Assembly (NCBI RefSeq): GCF_002777915.1
Contig: NZ_NJGE01000001.1
Coordinates: forward strand, 46,629-110,628
Direction of reading: 5' to 3'
From: Bartonella tribocorum
Lineage (GTDB): Bacteria; Pseudomonadota; Alphaproteobacteria; Rhizobiales; Rhizobiaceae
Length of the DNA: 64,000 nucleotides
Part shown: piece after piece, positions 35,570 through 45,056 of the stretch
Layout: every line of letters starts with the position of its first letter
Position numbering within the stretch: the stretch's first letter is position 1
Program-made: the position numbers and the translations under genes
Notes under the pieces: generated by a model
Seen by the model: only the letters and a program-made list of their open reading frames with translations
What the model was told of the DNA's origin: nothing
The model's database searches: none

Positions 35570-37990
35570 TTAAAAAATTTTATCTCCTTTGGAGAGGGGG
35601 AAAAAACACTTAACAGTTGTTCCTTTTCCAGAACCGGTAAGAATTTCAACATATCCACCGTGTAGTTCAACAAAACTTTTCACAAGTGAAAGCCCAAGCC
35701 CCGCTCCCGCACGCCCACCATGGTGTGAATGGGAAGAAAAACGTTTAAAAATACGATCAAGGATGTCTTCGGGAATATCAGAACCCTCATTGTGAACACT
35801 AAAGACAATGTTATCATCTTGTTCATCGACACAAAATTCAATCGTGCTCGCTTCCGTTGCAAAATTAAGTGCATTACTCAGGACATTCACAAAAATTTGA
35901 TGTAAGCGTTTTTCGTCAGCAGAAATAGAATTTAAGGAAGGAGAAATTTGTTGTAAAAGCGTAATATGGCGTCCATTAAGGCGATCTTCTACACGAGCTA
36001 CGGCTTGTATCATAGCATCAGCAATGTTAACTGATTTTATGTCTAATTCCATAATGCCCGCATCAAGGGTGGCAAGATCAAGAATATCGTTAACAATATT
36101 TAAAAGAGTTCCTGATTCTGAATGAATGTGCCCAAGATATTCTTGTTGACGTTCATTGATAGAACCAAAAATTTGATCCCGTAAAATATCCGAAAATCCA
36201 ATAATATTGGTGAGAGGTGTACGCAATTCATAGGAAACATGTTGGACAAATTCATTACGCAAACGATCAGCACTTTCTAATGCTTCATTTCTTTCTTGAA
36301 GAGCACGTGCAACATGGACAGAGTCTGTAACATTCACAAAAGTAAGCATCGTTTGTCCATCGGGAAGAGGGACCAAAGTGTAATCAATAATCATATCATT
36401 TTTAAGATCTATACGCCCTGAATATGTTTCACGTTTTTCAGCAAAACCGGTAATGAATTTAGTAAACTGATCCCATTCTTGCCCCAAAGTTAAGGCTGAA
36501 CAATGGTTTTGTAACTGTGTAATATGGGTTCCTTCTACCAGTAAATTATAAGGAAGCGACCACAATTTCGACAAGGCAGGATTAGATAAACGAAGGCGCC
36601 CATCAGTACCAAAAACGACCACGCCTTCGGAAAGTTTATCAAGTGTTTCCCCTTGTATTTTAATCAGTGTATTATAACGGCGTTCAAGATCAATTTTTTC
36701 TGTAAGGTTTTCATAAAGCCATGTGACCCCTCCTTGTGGATGAGGATTCGAGACAACACGCACCGTACGCCCATCTGGAAGATTCCAAATTTGTTGGTTT
36801 GATTCTGTTTGCCGATAGGCTTTAAAAAGTTCTTCTTTCCACGCGCGCCAATCAGGATGTTCAGCAATGAGCCCTTTTTCACGTAAACGTTCAAGAAATA
36901 ATGTATGGCTTGGTTCACTTTCTAAAAAGGAACTCTCCAACGGCCATAGAATTTTAAAAGCATGATTGCAGAATTTTAATTTTTGGTTTGTATCAAAAAT
37001 GGCTACAGCTGTTGAGATTTGGTCAAGAGTTTCACAATGGCTTTGAAGAACATATCTTAATTCATGAGCAAGATTTTCATAGGCACTGTCATCACGTGCA
37101 AAAGCAGCCATCCCTTCGGCTGTTGTGATCCGTGTGAGATGAAAACGGCGCCGTTCTCCATCAATGACGGTGTGAACATGTTCTTGAAAAATTGTTTCTG
37201 TTTCATCTGTTTTGCATTGTGTGTTTTCATTGAAAAGATCCCCCACATCATCACTGCCTTCACGATAGTCTGTCATTTCCCTAAAGGCGCGATTGATAAA
37301 ACAAACTTTTCCTTCACAATCTTTTATCCATACAGGCTCTTGAATAAGATCAAGAAGATTACGTTGCATTCTCAGTTCAGTAAGAAGGCGGGCGATATCT
37401 TTCTGTAAACGAGCATTTTCGCTCTGCTGTTTTGAGATATCTTGAAAACGAGCAATGGCGACTGTTCCTGCGATGGCCCCTGTAACTTGTAGCAGGACAT
37501 TATTTGTGGTGGTGATAGAAAGTTCAAAAGGGTGACATTTACAACGCAGTTGAGTCAATGCATAATCAACTTCTCGTAGAGAATTTTCTTCAATCCAGAG
37601 TTCAAAGCGCTGAAAATTTTGCTGATTAATGCCTATTTTTTGCAATGTGGAAAGGTTACCAACGACACGAGGTAAGGTTGTTGGATTTTCCCAAATAAGA
37701 AGGAGTTGCTCGGTTGCTTCCAGAAGCCATTCATAATATTTAAGTTTTTCAGAAAAATCTGCCTGAATTATCTTTAAAGGCTTCTGTACTGTTTTTTTTG
37801 TATGCATAATAACAGCTATGCACGTGAGAATTGAAGCACAAGAAATCCCTCCACACAGAGCTAAAAGCAGCCATGGACCATTTGGCAAAGTGAAGGGAAA
37901 AGGTAAATAATCTTCCAACGACTGAGCAATAGTGCATGTTGGAGAAAAAAAGAAAAAAAGGCAAAAGATATACGTGCAGATTCGAATCAT
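35570..37990 (-). CDS. divL: DivL-like cell-cycle sensor (His-to-Tyr histidine kinase)
   Basis: 806 residues from the ATG at 37990; the open frame extends 43 codons upstream into ahcY. An N-terminal hydrophobic segment and a second membrane segment are followed by several PAS-like repeats, such as LDLIQEPVWIKDCEGKVCFI, ISTAVAIFDTNQKLKFCNHA and LSEGVVVFGTDGRLRLSN. Next come a dimerisation helix and an ATPase-like domain. The H-box reads HVSYELRTPLTNIIGF, with Tyr (about residue 587, codon 36232-36230) in place of the phosphorylatable His. That substitution marks DivL, which controls the CckA-CtrA phosphorelay. G2 GAGLGL remains, but the G1 box is NEGSDI rather than DxGxG. It starts 79 bases after ahcY. 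Confidence 0.82.
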   Translation of the reverse strand: MIRICTYIFCLFFFFSPTCTIAQSLEDYLPFPFTLPNGPWLLLALCGGISCASILTCIAVIMHTKKTVQKPLKIIQADFSEKLKYYEWLLEATEQLLLIWENPTTLPRVVGNLSTLQKIGINQQNFQRFELWIEENSLREVDYALTQLRCKCHPFELSITTTNNVLLQVTGAIAGTVAIARFQDISKQQSENARLQKDIARLLTELRMQRNLLDLIQEPVWIKDCEGKVCFINRAFREMTDYREGSDDVGDLFNENTQCKTDETETIFQEHVHTVIDGERRRFHLTRITTAEGMAAFARDDSAYENLAHELRYVLQSHCETLDQISTAVAIFDTNQKLKFCNHAFKILWPLESSFLESEPSHTLFLERLREKGLIAEHPDWRAWKEELFKAYRQTESNQQIWNLPDGRTVRVVSNPHPQGGVTWLYENLTEKIDLERRYNTLIKIQGETLDKLSEGVVVFGTDGRLRLSNPALSKLWSLPYNLLVEGTHITQLQNHCSALTLGQEWDQFTKFITGFAEKRETYSGRIDLKNDMIIDYTLVPLPDGQTMLTFVNVTDSVHVARALQERNEALESADRLRNEFVQHVSYELRTPLTNIIGFSDILRDQIFGSINERQQEYLGHIHSESGTLLNIVNDILDLATLDAGIMELDIKSVNIADAMIQAVARVEDRLNGRHITLLQQISPSLNSISADEKRLHQIFVNVLSNALNFATEASTIEFCVDEQDDNIVFSVHNEGSDIPEDILDRIFKRFSSHSHHGGRAGAGLGLSLVKSFVELHGGYVEILTGSGKGTTVKCFFPLSKGDKIF

Positions 37991-38069
37991 TTTTTGAGCT
38001 TTTTCTTTGGGGGTATGGTCACCAAAGCTGAGCACGACATTTTTCCCTTTTTTAACCCAAGGAAGTATT

Positions 38070-39467
38070 TTAGTAACGGTAATGGTTTGGTTTATAAGGT
38101 CCTTGCGGTGTGACTCCAATATAAGCGGCTTGTTCTTCTGATAAAACAGTTAATTTTATTCCTAACCGATCAAGATGAAGACGTGCAACTTTCTCATCAA
38201 GATTTTTAGGTAAAACAGTAACTTCATTTTTATAGTGTTCTGCACGGGTAAAAAGTTCAATTTGCGCTAAAACTTGATTGGTAAACGAGGCTGACATAAC
38301 AAAAGAGGGATGTCCTGTCGCATTACCGAGGTTTAACAAACGTCCTTCAGAGAGCAAAATAATGCGTTTTCCATCGGGAAAGGTGATCATATCGACTTGA
38401 GGCTTAATATTTGTCCATGGCAAATTTCTAAGGGCTGCGACTTGGATTTCGTTATCAAAATGACCAATATTTCCAAGAATACACATATCTTTTACTTGTC
38501 GCATATGCTCTAAACGGACAACATCTTTATTGCCTGTTGTTGTGATGATAATATCAGCACTGGAGGCAGCATCATCCAAATTAACAACTTCATAGCCATC
38601 CATAGCTGCTTGAAGAGCGCAAATAGGATCAATTTCTGTTATTTTAACACGAGCTCCAGCACCTGAAAGAGATGCCGCTGAGCCTTTTCCTACATCACCA
38701 TAACCACAGACAATAGCTGTTTTACCAGCAATCATCACGTCTGTTCCACGTCGAATACCATCGACCAATGATTCTTTACACCCATATTTATTATCAAACT
38801 TTGATTTAGTGACGCTATCATTGACATTAATAGCAGGAAAAGGCAGAAGCCCTTCTTTTTGTAATTGATAAAGACGGTTTACACCTGTTGTGGTTTCTTC
38901 GCTTACCCCTTTAATTGCTGCGCGTTGTCGTGTAAAAAAACTTGGCGTTGCATCCATACGCTTTTGGATTTGTTTGAAAAAAATTTCTTCTTCTTCTGTT
39001 TTGGGATGCGAGAGGATATCTTTATTTTGTTCTGCACGACTTCCCATTAAAATATAGTTTGTAGCATCAGCTCCATCATCTAAAATCATGTTGGAAGGAT
39101 GACCATCAGGCCATTGGAAAATGGCATCTATATAAGTCCAATATTCTTCCAATGTTTCTCCTTTAACGGCGAATACAGGAATCCCCGTTGCGGCAATAGC
39201 TGCTGCTGCATGATCTTGCGTGGAAAAAATATTACTAGAGCTCCACCGTATATCGGCGCCAATCGCTTTTAATGTTTCAATTAAAACAGCAGTTTGAATT
39301 GTCATGTGCAAGGAGCCAGAAATACGCGCACCACGCAAAGGTTGACTGGAGGAAAACTCCTTGCGACAAGCCATCAAACCAGGCATTTCAGTTTCAGCAA
39401 TATCAAGTTCTTTACGACCATAAGCGGCAAGAGTAATATCTTTGACAACAAAATTTTGAGCTGTCAT
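38070..39467 (-). CDS. ahcY: S-adenosylhomocysteine hydrolase
   Basis: 465 residues. It hydrolyses S-adenosylhomocysteine to adenosine and homocysteine, relieving product inhibition of methyltransferases. The NAD-binding core [19 protein letters not shown], the substrate-binding [13 protein letters not shown] and the C-terminal [10 protein letters not shown] (contributing Lys and Tyr across the dimer) are all present. Start ATG at 39467 has AAGGA nearby. No SAH or SAM riboswitch was seen in the AT-rich leader. Confidence 0.97.
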   Translation of the reverse strand: MTAQNFVVKDITLAAYGRKELDIAETEMPGLMACRKEFSSSQPLRGARISGSLHMTIQTAVLIETLKAIGADIRWSSSNIFSTQDHAAAAIAATGIPVFAVKGETLEEYWTYIDAIFQWPDGHPSNMILDDGADATNYILMGSRAEQNKDILSHPKTEEEEIFFKQIQKRMDATPSFFTRQRAAIKGVSEETTTGVNRLYQLQKEGLLPFPAINVNDSVTKSKFDNKYGCKESLVDGIRRGTDVMIAGKTAIVCGYGDVGKGSAASLSGAGARVKITEIDPICALQAAMDGYEVVNLDDAASSADIIITTTGNKDVVRLEHMRQVKDMCILGNIGHFDNEIQVAALRNLPWTNIKPQVDMITFPDGKRIILLSEGRLLNLGNATGHPSFVMSASFTNQVLAQIELFTRAEHYKNEVTVLPKNLDEKVARLHLDRLGIKLTVLSEEQAAYIGVTPQGPYKPNHYRY

Positions 39468-40047
39468 TCTTTATTCCTTTAAAATCAATTTTTGCAAAGA
39501 CGGTAGGAGAAATTAAAAAAAAATGCAAGATAAGAAGAAGACTTCTTTATGTGAAAAAGCTCTTTTAAAAATTTCCAGAGGAATACCTTTTAAAGAATAA
39601 AAATGATGCATTGCTTCATAGTTTTTATATCGATTTTTTTACGGGGTAATCAGAAAGAGTATACTCTTGTTCTATTCACTCATACGGTTGTTTAAAAAAG
39701 GCATTATGATCTTTTTTCATTTCATTATTAAGCTTTAGCAAAATAATATAATGCAAAGCCATATGTTGTTGTATTTATATTTATGAATAGACAATACAGA
39801 TCCAATTCTTCTGAATTTCAATGCTATATCTGCTCTTGCATAAAGACAATTTATAAGAAGTGTTTTTTCTTGTTTTCAATGATTTTTATCAAAAGACTAT
39901 CAATATATGAGAAAACATTTTTCGTCATACTGAATGGAGCATTTAAAATATAAAAACATCAATCTATTGAAAAGTCTGATTTTAAAAGAGCGAACAACAA
40001 GCTATGAATTATAAATCAAATAATTAACACAGTTTTGGGAGATTTTT
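39468..40047. other. AT-rich spacer upstream of ahcY
   Basis: 580 bases without a recognisable gene, tRNA or riboswitch. It lies 5' of ahcY and 3' of the NDUFA9-like gene, both leftward, and presumably carries the ahcY promoter. Confidence 0.5.
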
Positions 40048-41046
40048 TTAGACAAGCAAGTTTTGGGAAAATTGACCATGTGGACGAAATCTCCAGAGAT
40101 AACTTGGCAAGAATGCAGCCATTGCTCTAGGAGTAATTCCCACACCTTCTAAAGTATACCCATTTTCAATAGCTTCTTTAGAAACAATGTTATCCATTTG
40201 CAAAAAGCGTATTTGATTGACTGTTACAAGTGTTGGTATAAAAGGTAATTTACCGATTGTTCCCAAAATTTTTCCAATCAATAGACCGGCAGAAAGAGGC
40301 ATAGATAGGATTGTTTTTTTACGGTGAATAACTTTGAGTATATTTTCAAGAGCATTTTGGAAGGTGATAATCTGAGGACCACCAAGATCATAATTTTTTC
40401 CCCAAGCAACCTGTCCATCTAAAGCGCGTGCGATAAACTCGGCAATGTCACCAACATATACGGGTTGCAATTTACTTTGTCCCCCTCCAAAAAGAGGCAT
40501 AATGGGTAAGAAACGTGATAAATCTGCTAAAGTATTAAAGAAACAATCCTCTGGTCCGAAAATAACAGATGGACGCATAATAATTGCTTGAGCATGCTTG
40601 TTATGAATGATTTGCTCGCCCATAAATTTAACACGTGCATAAAGACATGAAGCACTTTCGTTAGCAACAAGCGTTGACATATAGATGAGTGGAATACCAG
40701 CTTCTGCTGTTAATTCAGCAACATTGTAAGTACCATCAATTTGTGTGCTTTTAAAATTCGATTGATTTGCTTGTTTTAAGCTACCAGGCAAAAACACTGC
40801 CGCATCAGCTCCAAGCAATGCGCGTGCAACAGATGCACGATGCTTTATATCTGTTTTAAGCATTTGGGTTTGCCCTACTTCTCCTATTTGGAGCATGTAA
40901 TAAGCTTTTTGCGGACAACGAACAGCAATACGAACGCGATACCCCCGCTTAGTCAAAGTTTCAACGACATGGCGACCGACAAAACCAGATCCGCCAAAAA
41001 CGGTAATAAGTTTAGGGTGTTGATAAAGTGCACAATCAAATTGCAT
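40048..41046 (-). CDS. Complex I NDUFA9-like NAD(P)-binding oxidoreductase (atypical SDR)
   Basis: 332 residues. The Rossmann motif ITVFGGSGFVGRHVVETL is at about 14-31, and YARVKFMGE provides the Tyr and Lys of the extended SDR fold. MRPSVIFGPED and PVYVGDIAEFIARAL are typical of the complex I NDUFA9 (39-kDa) subfamily. In alphaproteobacteria such proteins are probably accessory to respiratory complex I or quinone metabolism; the precise role is unknown. It follows folC on the same strand by 43 bases. Confidence 0.82.
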   Translation of the reverse strand: MQFDCALYQHPKLITVFGGSGFVGRHVVETLTKRGYRVRIAVRCPQKAYYMLQIGEVGQTQMLKTDIKHRASVARALLGADAAVFLPGSLKQANQSNFKSTQIDGTYNVAELTAEAGIPLIYMSTLVANESASCLYARVKFMGEQIIHNKHAQAIIMRPSVIFGPEDCFFNTLADLSRFLPIMPLFGGGQSKLQPVYVGDIAEFIARALDGQVAWGKNYDLGGPQIITFQNALENILKVIHRKKTILSMPLSAGLLIGKILGTIGKLPFIPTLVTVNQIRFLQMDNIVSKEAIENGYTLEGVGITPRAMAAFLPSYLWRFRPHGQFSQNLLV

Positions 41047-41089
41047 GATTAAAAAGTCTGTCTTTCAAAGCTTTAAAAAGATTCAATTT

Positions 41090-42409
41090 CTAACACGGTG
41101 GTGTTTTATTGTCACGCAAAATATCGCCTGCAAGATAAAGGGACCCCCCAATAAGAACGATTGCCTCTTTATATTCGACCTTAATTTTATGCAAAGCATC
41201 TTGTAGGTGCGCTTGTGGGATAGAAAAGATTCCTGCTTTTTGGGCTGATTCAGCTAAATTTATTGGACAGATACTGGCATTATTGTCAATAAGCGGTATC
41301 GTATATACTTTATCGACAAGGTTCGCTAAAGGACGAAAATAACCCACAGCATCTTTGGTATTGATCATGCCAGCAATCATAATAATGGGACGATCTGTTT
41401 TTTTTCTCCATTGGGTAAGTTCTGCCGCAATAACCTTTCCAGCAGCAGGATTGTGACCACCATCAAGCCATACATCAATATTAGGAGACAGTTGATCAAC
41501 CAAATGTCCTTGGGTAAGATGTTGCATTCGTGCGGGCCAATAAATATTTTTTAAAGCATCATTAATGACTTGTTCTGAAAGTTGAAAACCTGCTTGATAG
41601 ACGGCTTCAAGAGAAGCACCAGCATTGGCAATTTGGTGATCTCCAATAAGGTTAGGAAGGGGAAGATCCATGAGACCTTGATTGTTTTGAAAAACCATAC
41701 GGCCATGTTCTTTATAGCTTTGATAATCTTGATCAAATAGAGAATAAGGTGCTTTATTTTTATCAGCAAGGGATATTAAAGTAGCAAGAGTTTCTTCATG
41801 GGCTTGCTTACCGATAACTACCGGAACGTTTGGTTTGATAATTCCTCCTTTTTGAAAAGCGATTTGAGCAATTGTGTTTCCCAGAAAGTTCTCATGATCA
41901 TAATCAATGGGCATAATAAGCGATACTGCTGGTTTGTGAATGACATTTGTAGCATCAAAACGTCCTCCCAACCCAACTTCTAAAATGACAGCATCAGCTG
42001 GATGTATACTAAACAGCATAAAGGCAGCGGCTGTAAAAATTTCAAAAATAGTAATCGGCTCTTGACGATTGATTTTTATAATTTCACGGATTGTTTCAGC
42101 CAGTAAGCTCTCTGTAACAAGTTGACCACCTCCTTTTTGGCCTAACCGGCAGCGTTCATTCCAGTTGACGAGATGAGGTGAACTATAGACATGAACACAG
42201 TATCCAGCACGTTCCAAAAGAGCACGACAAATTGCTGAGGCAGATCCTTTGCCATTTGTTCCAGCAATGTGAATAACAGTGCCAAGTTTTAAATGTGGAT
42301 TACCAAGACGCTCTAAAAGGCGAACAATACGTTCTAAAGAAAGATCAAATTTTTTCGGATAGTTTTTCAGTAGATCATCTACGACCTTTTGTACTTGGCT
42401 TGGTTGCAT
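41090..42409 (-). CDS. folC: Bifunctional dihydrofolate/folylpolyglutamate synthase
   Basis: 439 residues from the ATG at 42409, four bases beyond the accD stop. An in-frame extension upstream lies inside accD. It adds glutamate to dihydropteroate and to folates. The ATP loop is HIAGTNGKGSASAICRALL, followed by SSPHLVNWNER, ILEVGLGGRFDATN and the C-terminal DGGHNPAAGKVIA, all Mur-ligase-like features of FolC. The accD-folC tandem is common to Rhizobiales. Confidence 0.95.
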   Translation of the reverse strand: MQPSQVQKVVDDLLKNYPKKFDLSLERIVRLLERLGNPHLKLGTVIHIAGTNGKGSASAICRALLERAGYCVHVYSSPHLVNWNERCRLGQKGGGQLVTESLLAETIREIIKINRQEPITIFEIFTAAAFMLFSIHPADAVILEVGLGGRFDATNVIHKPAVSLIMPIDYDHENFLGNTIAQIAFQKGGIIKPNVPVVIGKQAHEETLATLISLADKNKAPYSLFDQDYQSYKEHGRMVFQNNQGLMDLPLPNLIGDHQIANAGASLEAVYQAGFQLSEQVINDALKNIYWPARMQHLTQGHLVDQLSPNIDVWLDGGHNPAAGKVIAAELTQWRKKTDRPIIMIAGMINTKDAVGYFRPLANLVDKVYTIPLIDNNASICPINLAESAQKAGIFSIPQAHLQDALHKIKVEYKEAIVLIGGSLYLAGDILRDNKTPPC

Positions 42410-42413
42410 GAAT

Positions 42414-43334
42414 TTAGGCTGCTTTTGTTTTAGAAAGCGATGTTTGAGAATCTGTTGGGGAAGGAGTGGAAGGGGTAACAACAGCAGGGCGTTTCATCAT
42501 TAAGCGTAAAAGACGTGCAATGGTCGTTTTCATTTCTAAACGCGATACCACCATATCAACCATACCATGTTCAAGCAGATATTCACTACTTTGAAAACCT
42601 TCTGGTAGAGTTTCGCGTATCGTTTGTTGAATCACACGTGGACCAGCAAAACCAATCATAGCACCGGGTTCGGCAATGTGAATATCGCCAAGCATGGCGT
42701 AAGAAGCCGTAACACCACCAGTGGTTGGATTGGTCAAAACAACGATATAGGGAAGTTTTGCTTCTTTCAGCATTTCAATCGCTACTGTTGTACGGGGCAT
42801 TTGCATCAATGAGAGTGTTCCTTCTTGCATGCGTGCACCACCAGAAGCAGCAAAAAGAACCAAAGGACACTTTTCAGTAATGGCAGTATCAAAAGCTTTG
42901 ATAATAGCTTCCCCTGAAGCCATACCGAGAGAGCCACCCATAAAGGCGAAATCTTGAACGGTTGCAATAATTGGTAAGCCTTCAATAGTACCGCGTGCAC
43001 TTAAAATATTGTCATCAACCCCAAGTTTAGAACGATAATCTTTTAACCGGTCAATATAGCGTTTTTCATCGCGAAACTTTAAAGGATCTGTCACAACTTT
43101 TGGATTTTCAAGAGCTGTATAGACACCATCATCAAAAAAATGCATGAGACGATTTTTGGCACTGATACGCATATGATAGCCAGAATTAGGAGCCACAAAT
43201 TGATTGTCTTCTAGATCTTTATGGAAGATCATTTCACCACTGGTAGGATCTTTAATCCATAGATTTTCTGGAATTTCACGGCGTCCCAATATAGAGTTAA
43301 TTTTAGGACGAACATAATTTGTAATCCAGTTCAT
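42414..43334 (-). CDS. accD: Acetyl-CoA carboxylase carboxyltransferase beta subunit
   Basis: 306 residues. With AccA it transfers the carboxyl group from biotin to acetyl-CoA in fatty acid synthesis. The carboxyltransferase core is intact: [48 protein letters not shown] and GFAGPRVI. The N-terminal zinc ribbon, which has four Cys in E. coli, is degenerate: the segment from [15 protein letters not shown] to SGYHMRI contains none. It leads the accD-folC-NDUFA9-like unit. Confidence 0.96.
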   Translation of the reverse strand: MNWITNYVRPKINSILGRREIPENLWIKDPTSGEMIFHKDLEDNQFVAPNSGYHMRISAKNRLMHFFDDGVYTALENPKVVTDPLKFRDEKRYIDRLKDYRSKLGVDDNILSARGTIEGLPIIATVQDFAFMGGSLGMASGEAIIKAFDTAITEKCPLVLFAASGGARMQEGTLSLMQMPRTTVAIEMLKEAKLPYIVVLTNPTTGGVTASYAMLGDIHIAEPGAMIGFAGPRVIQQTIRETLPEGFQSSEYLLEHGMVDMVVSRLEMKTTIARLLRLMMKRPAVVTPSTPSPTDSQTSLSKTKAA

Positions 43335-43727
43335 CTTTATAGCCTTCCTTTAAATATTACACATCTTTTACATGAATTGAAAGAATATAGAACTTAAGCG
43401 GTTATATTTGCTTTTCCGGCTGAACAAACGGGTCTATTTAATACTTTTATCCATGCTCGTATAGCTCTAATCCCATTGTTTTTTATTTTTAACAGTTCTA
43501 ATGTCATAAAAATCATATGCACGAAGAGTATTCCCTATAACAAATTTCTCAGAATTTGTAAGAACTTACATGTTTTTATTCTTTGACCTTGGTATTACAA
43601 CTTACCTCTTGCGCTGGTTTACACACGGCTTATTTTCTTTTAATAAAAACGACTCTCCAATTAATCAATAATATCAACAGTCTTAAAGCCAAGAAACCTT
43701 ATAATATAAAACCTTAACAAGGTAATA

Positions 43728-43780
43728 CGTATCCATTAAAGATAATGGATACGATAACGTCATGTTAGCGAAACGCTAAC
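43728..43780. repeat. Two adjacent perfect inverted repeats
   Basis: CGTATCCATT (43728-43737) pairs with AATGGATACG (43744-43753) around AAAGAT. Eleven bases on, GTTAGCG (43764-43770) pairs with CGCTAAC (43774-43780) around AAA. Neither has a following T-run on the + strand. They could be protein-binding palindromes, a structured RNA, or repeat ends. Confidence 0.6.
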
Positions 43781-44064
43781 AGCAGAGCAAGATTTTTTTC
43801 AAAAGACCTTCTTAAAGCGTGTGCGCTTTGTATAAAATTAAAGCGCCCCCAAAATATCATTTTTATTTGTGTATCCACGTATTGCTAAATTAACAGTTTT
43901 ACGTATTCTCAAAATTCTCTTATGATAGTGCCGATGAAGAGTATATTCCCCTCCATGAAAGACATAAAATTTATATACTCTACCATTTTTACTGAAATAA
44001 AAAGGATAAACCGATATTCTCATACTGTTTGAGTTTCCAATGTGATAATAAGTCTCACACTGAG

Positions 44065-44260
44065 AGGGGGCATGAGAGTATTTTATACCTTTTTAAAAGT
44101 GCTTTTATCCACACGACTGCCCTCTATTTATGACATCTCAACAAACGATTTTAATTGATTCAATATGAATGGGTGAAAATAAGAAAGCTTTATAATATTG
44201 AGTTCTTTACGCGTGCCATAAAACGGTAAATTATCATTATAAATCAATATATTGATTTAA
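44065..44260 (+). repeat. Dispersed repeat family B, copy 1
   Basis: From ATTGATTCAATATGA (44154 on) to TAAATTATCATTATAAATCA (44227 on), the order of motifs matches the copy at 45820-46005 and, reversed, the copy at 63312-63510. Similarity is patchy, so the ends are approximate. Confidence 0.5.
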
Positions 44261-44336
44261 AAAAGGTAAAACATAAAATTTTATATTATGCTTTCTTTGG
44301 TTGGCAGGCTTTGTTAAGTTTAAAATTCAAGGAACA

Positions 44337-45056
44337 TTATTTTTGTGTGATGCGTGCCATGGTTTTTTGGGAAAGCATTTTGTGTAAATGTGTCATAAAG
44401 GCAGCTGCAAAAAGTGGTGTAGCTAGATTCAGAATGGGAATCGAAACAAAAACCGCGATCAACAATCCAGCGCCAAAAACCGTTGTATAATGAGTATACA
44501 AAAAAGCACGTGCATCTTGCTCTGTCCGAAAACGGTAAGCAGCAAACAAGAAATATTCATGACCAAGCAAATAACCATTAATAAAATAAAAGGCAATCAA
44601 ATTAACACCTGGTATGAAGAATAAAATAAAAGCAATTCCATTCCCAAGAAGGCTTAAAATAACAAATTTAAAGGAGAGGATAAGAGAACGTCCAAATGGC
44701 ATAGCTTGTCCAATAGGCTCATTTGGATAATCTTCTTTTTCAATGATTTCAGCAGCAGAGTCAATGAAAAAACCACCTATCATAGCTGTGATGGGGGCAA
44801 TAAAAAAAGCCAACAAAAGAGCCAAACCAAGATTGAAGATGATAAGCATGCTAAAGCCTAACCAGCCTGCCCAACTTGGGAGCCCAGGAAGAAACTGAGA
44901 AGCCCAAGGCCAAAAATAAGACACAAAAAGTTGGTGCACACATAACCATAAAACGGCGAGCACAAAAAAAGTAACTCCCAATGCTTTCAATATCATAATG
45001 CTGTATTGTGAGGTCAGAAGACGTTGTAAAGCACGATAGGCAGCAGTAAAAATCAT
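44337..45056 (-). CDS. EI24/CysZ-family inner-membrane protein
   Basis: 239 residues with about five or six membrane segments. The sequence PITAMIGGFFIDSAAEIIE and the central FFIPGVNLIAFYFINGYLLG block are typical of the EI24/CysZ domain. In E. coli CysZ imports sulfate for cysteine synthesis, but more distant members have no proven substrate. It is a single gene between two long repeat-bearing spacers, with no sulfur-assimilation neighbour here, so the sulfate role is only a guess. Confidence 0.78.
   Translation of the reverse strand: MIFTAAYRALQRLLTSQYSIMILKALGVTFFVLAVLWLCVHQLFVSYFWPWASQFLPGLPSWAGWLGFSMLIIFNLGLALLLAFFIAPITAMIGGFFIDSAAEIIEKEDYPNEPIGQAMPFGRSLILSFKFVILSLLGNGIAFILFFIPGVNLIAFYFINGYLLGHEYFLFAAYRFRTEQDARAFLYTHYTTVFGAGLLIAVFVSIPILNLATPLFAAAFMTHLHKMLSQKTMARITQK

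Larger units (their letters stand above)
43335..44336. other. 1-kb non-coding spacer with inverted repeats and family B repeats
   Basis: No recognised gene. A 61-codon leftward frame at 43838-44023 has no good ribosome binding site and no recognisable motif. Two perfect hairpins stand close together: CGTATCCATT/AATGGATACG (43728-43753, loop of 6) and GTTAGCG/CGCTAAC (43764-43780, loop of 3). A degenerate family B repeat lies at 43655-43730 and a better one at 44065-44260. trpA, often next to accD in relatives, is not present. Confidence 0.55.

Noticed and set aside
39468-39560. SAH or SAM-II riboswitch before ahcY
   Set aside because: The leader is AT-rich and lacks the expected pseudoknot-forming G/C-rich segments.
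43838-44023. 61-codon leftward frame in the accD-cysZ spacer
   Set aside because: No good ribosome binding site, no recognisable motif, and it sits between repeats; too weak to annotate as a gene.
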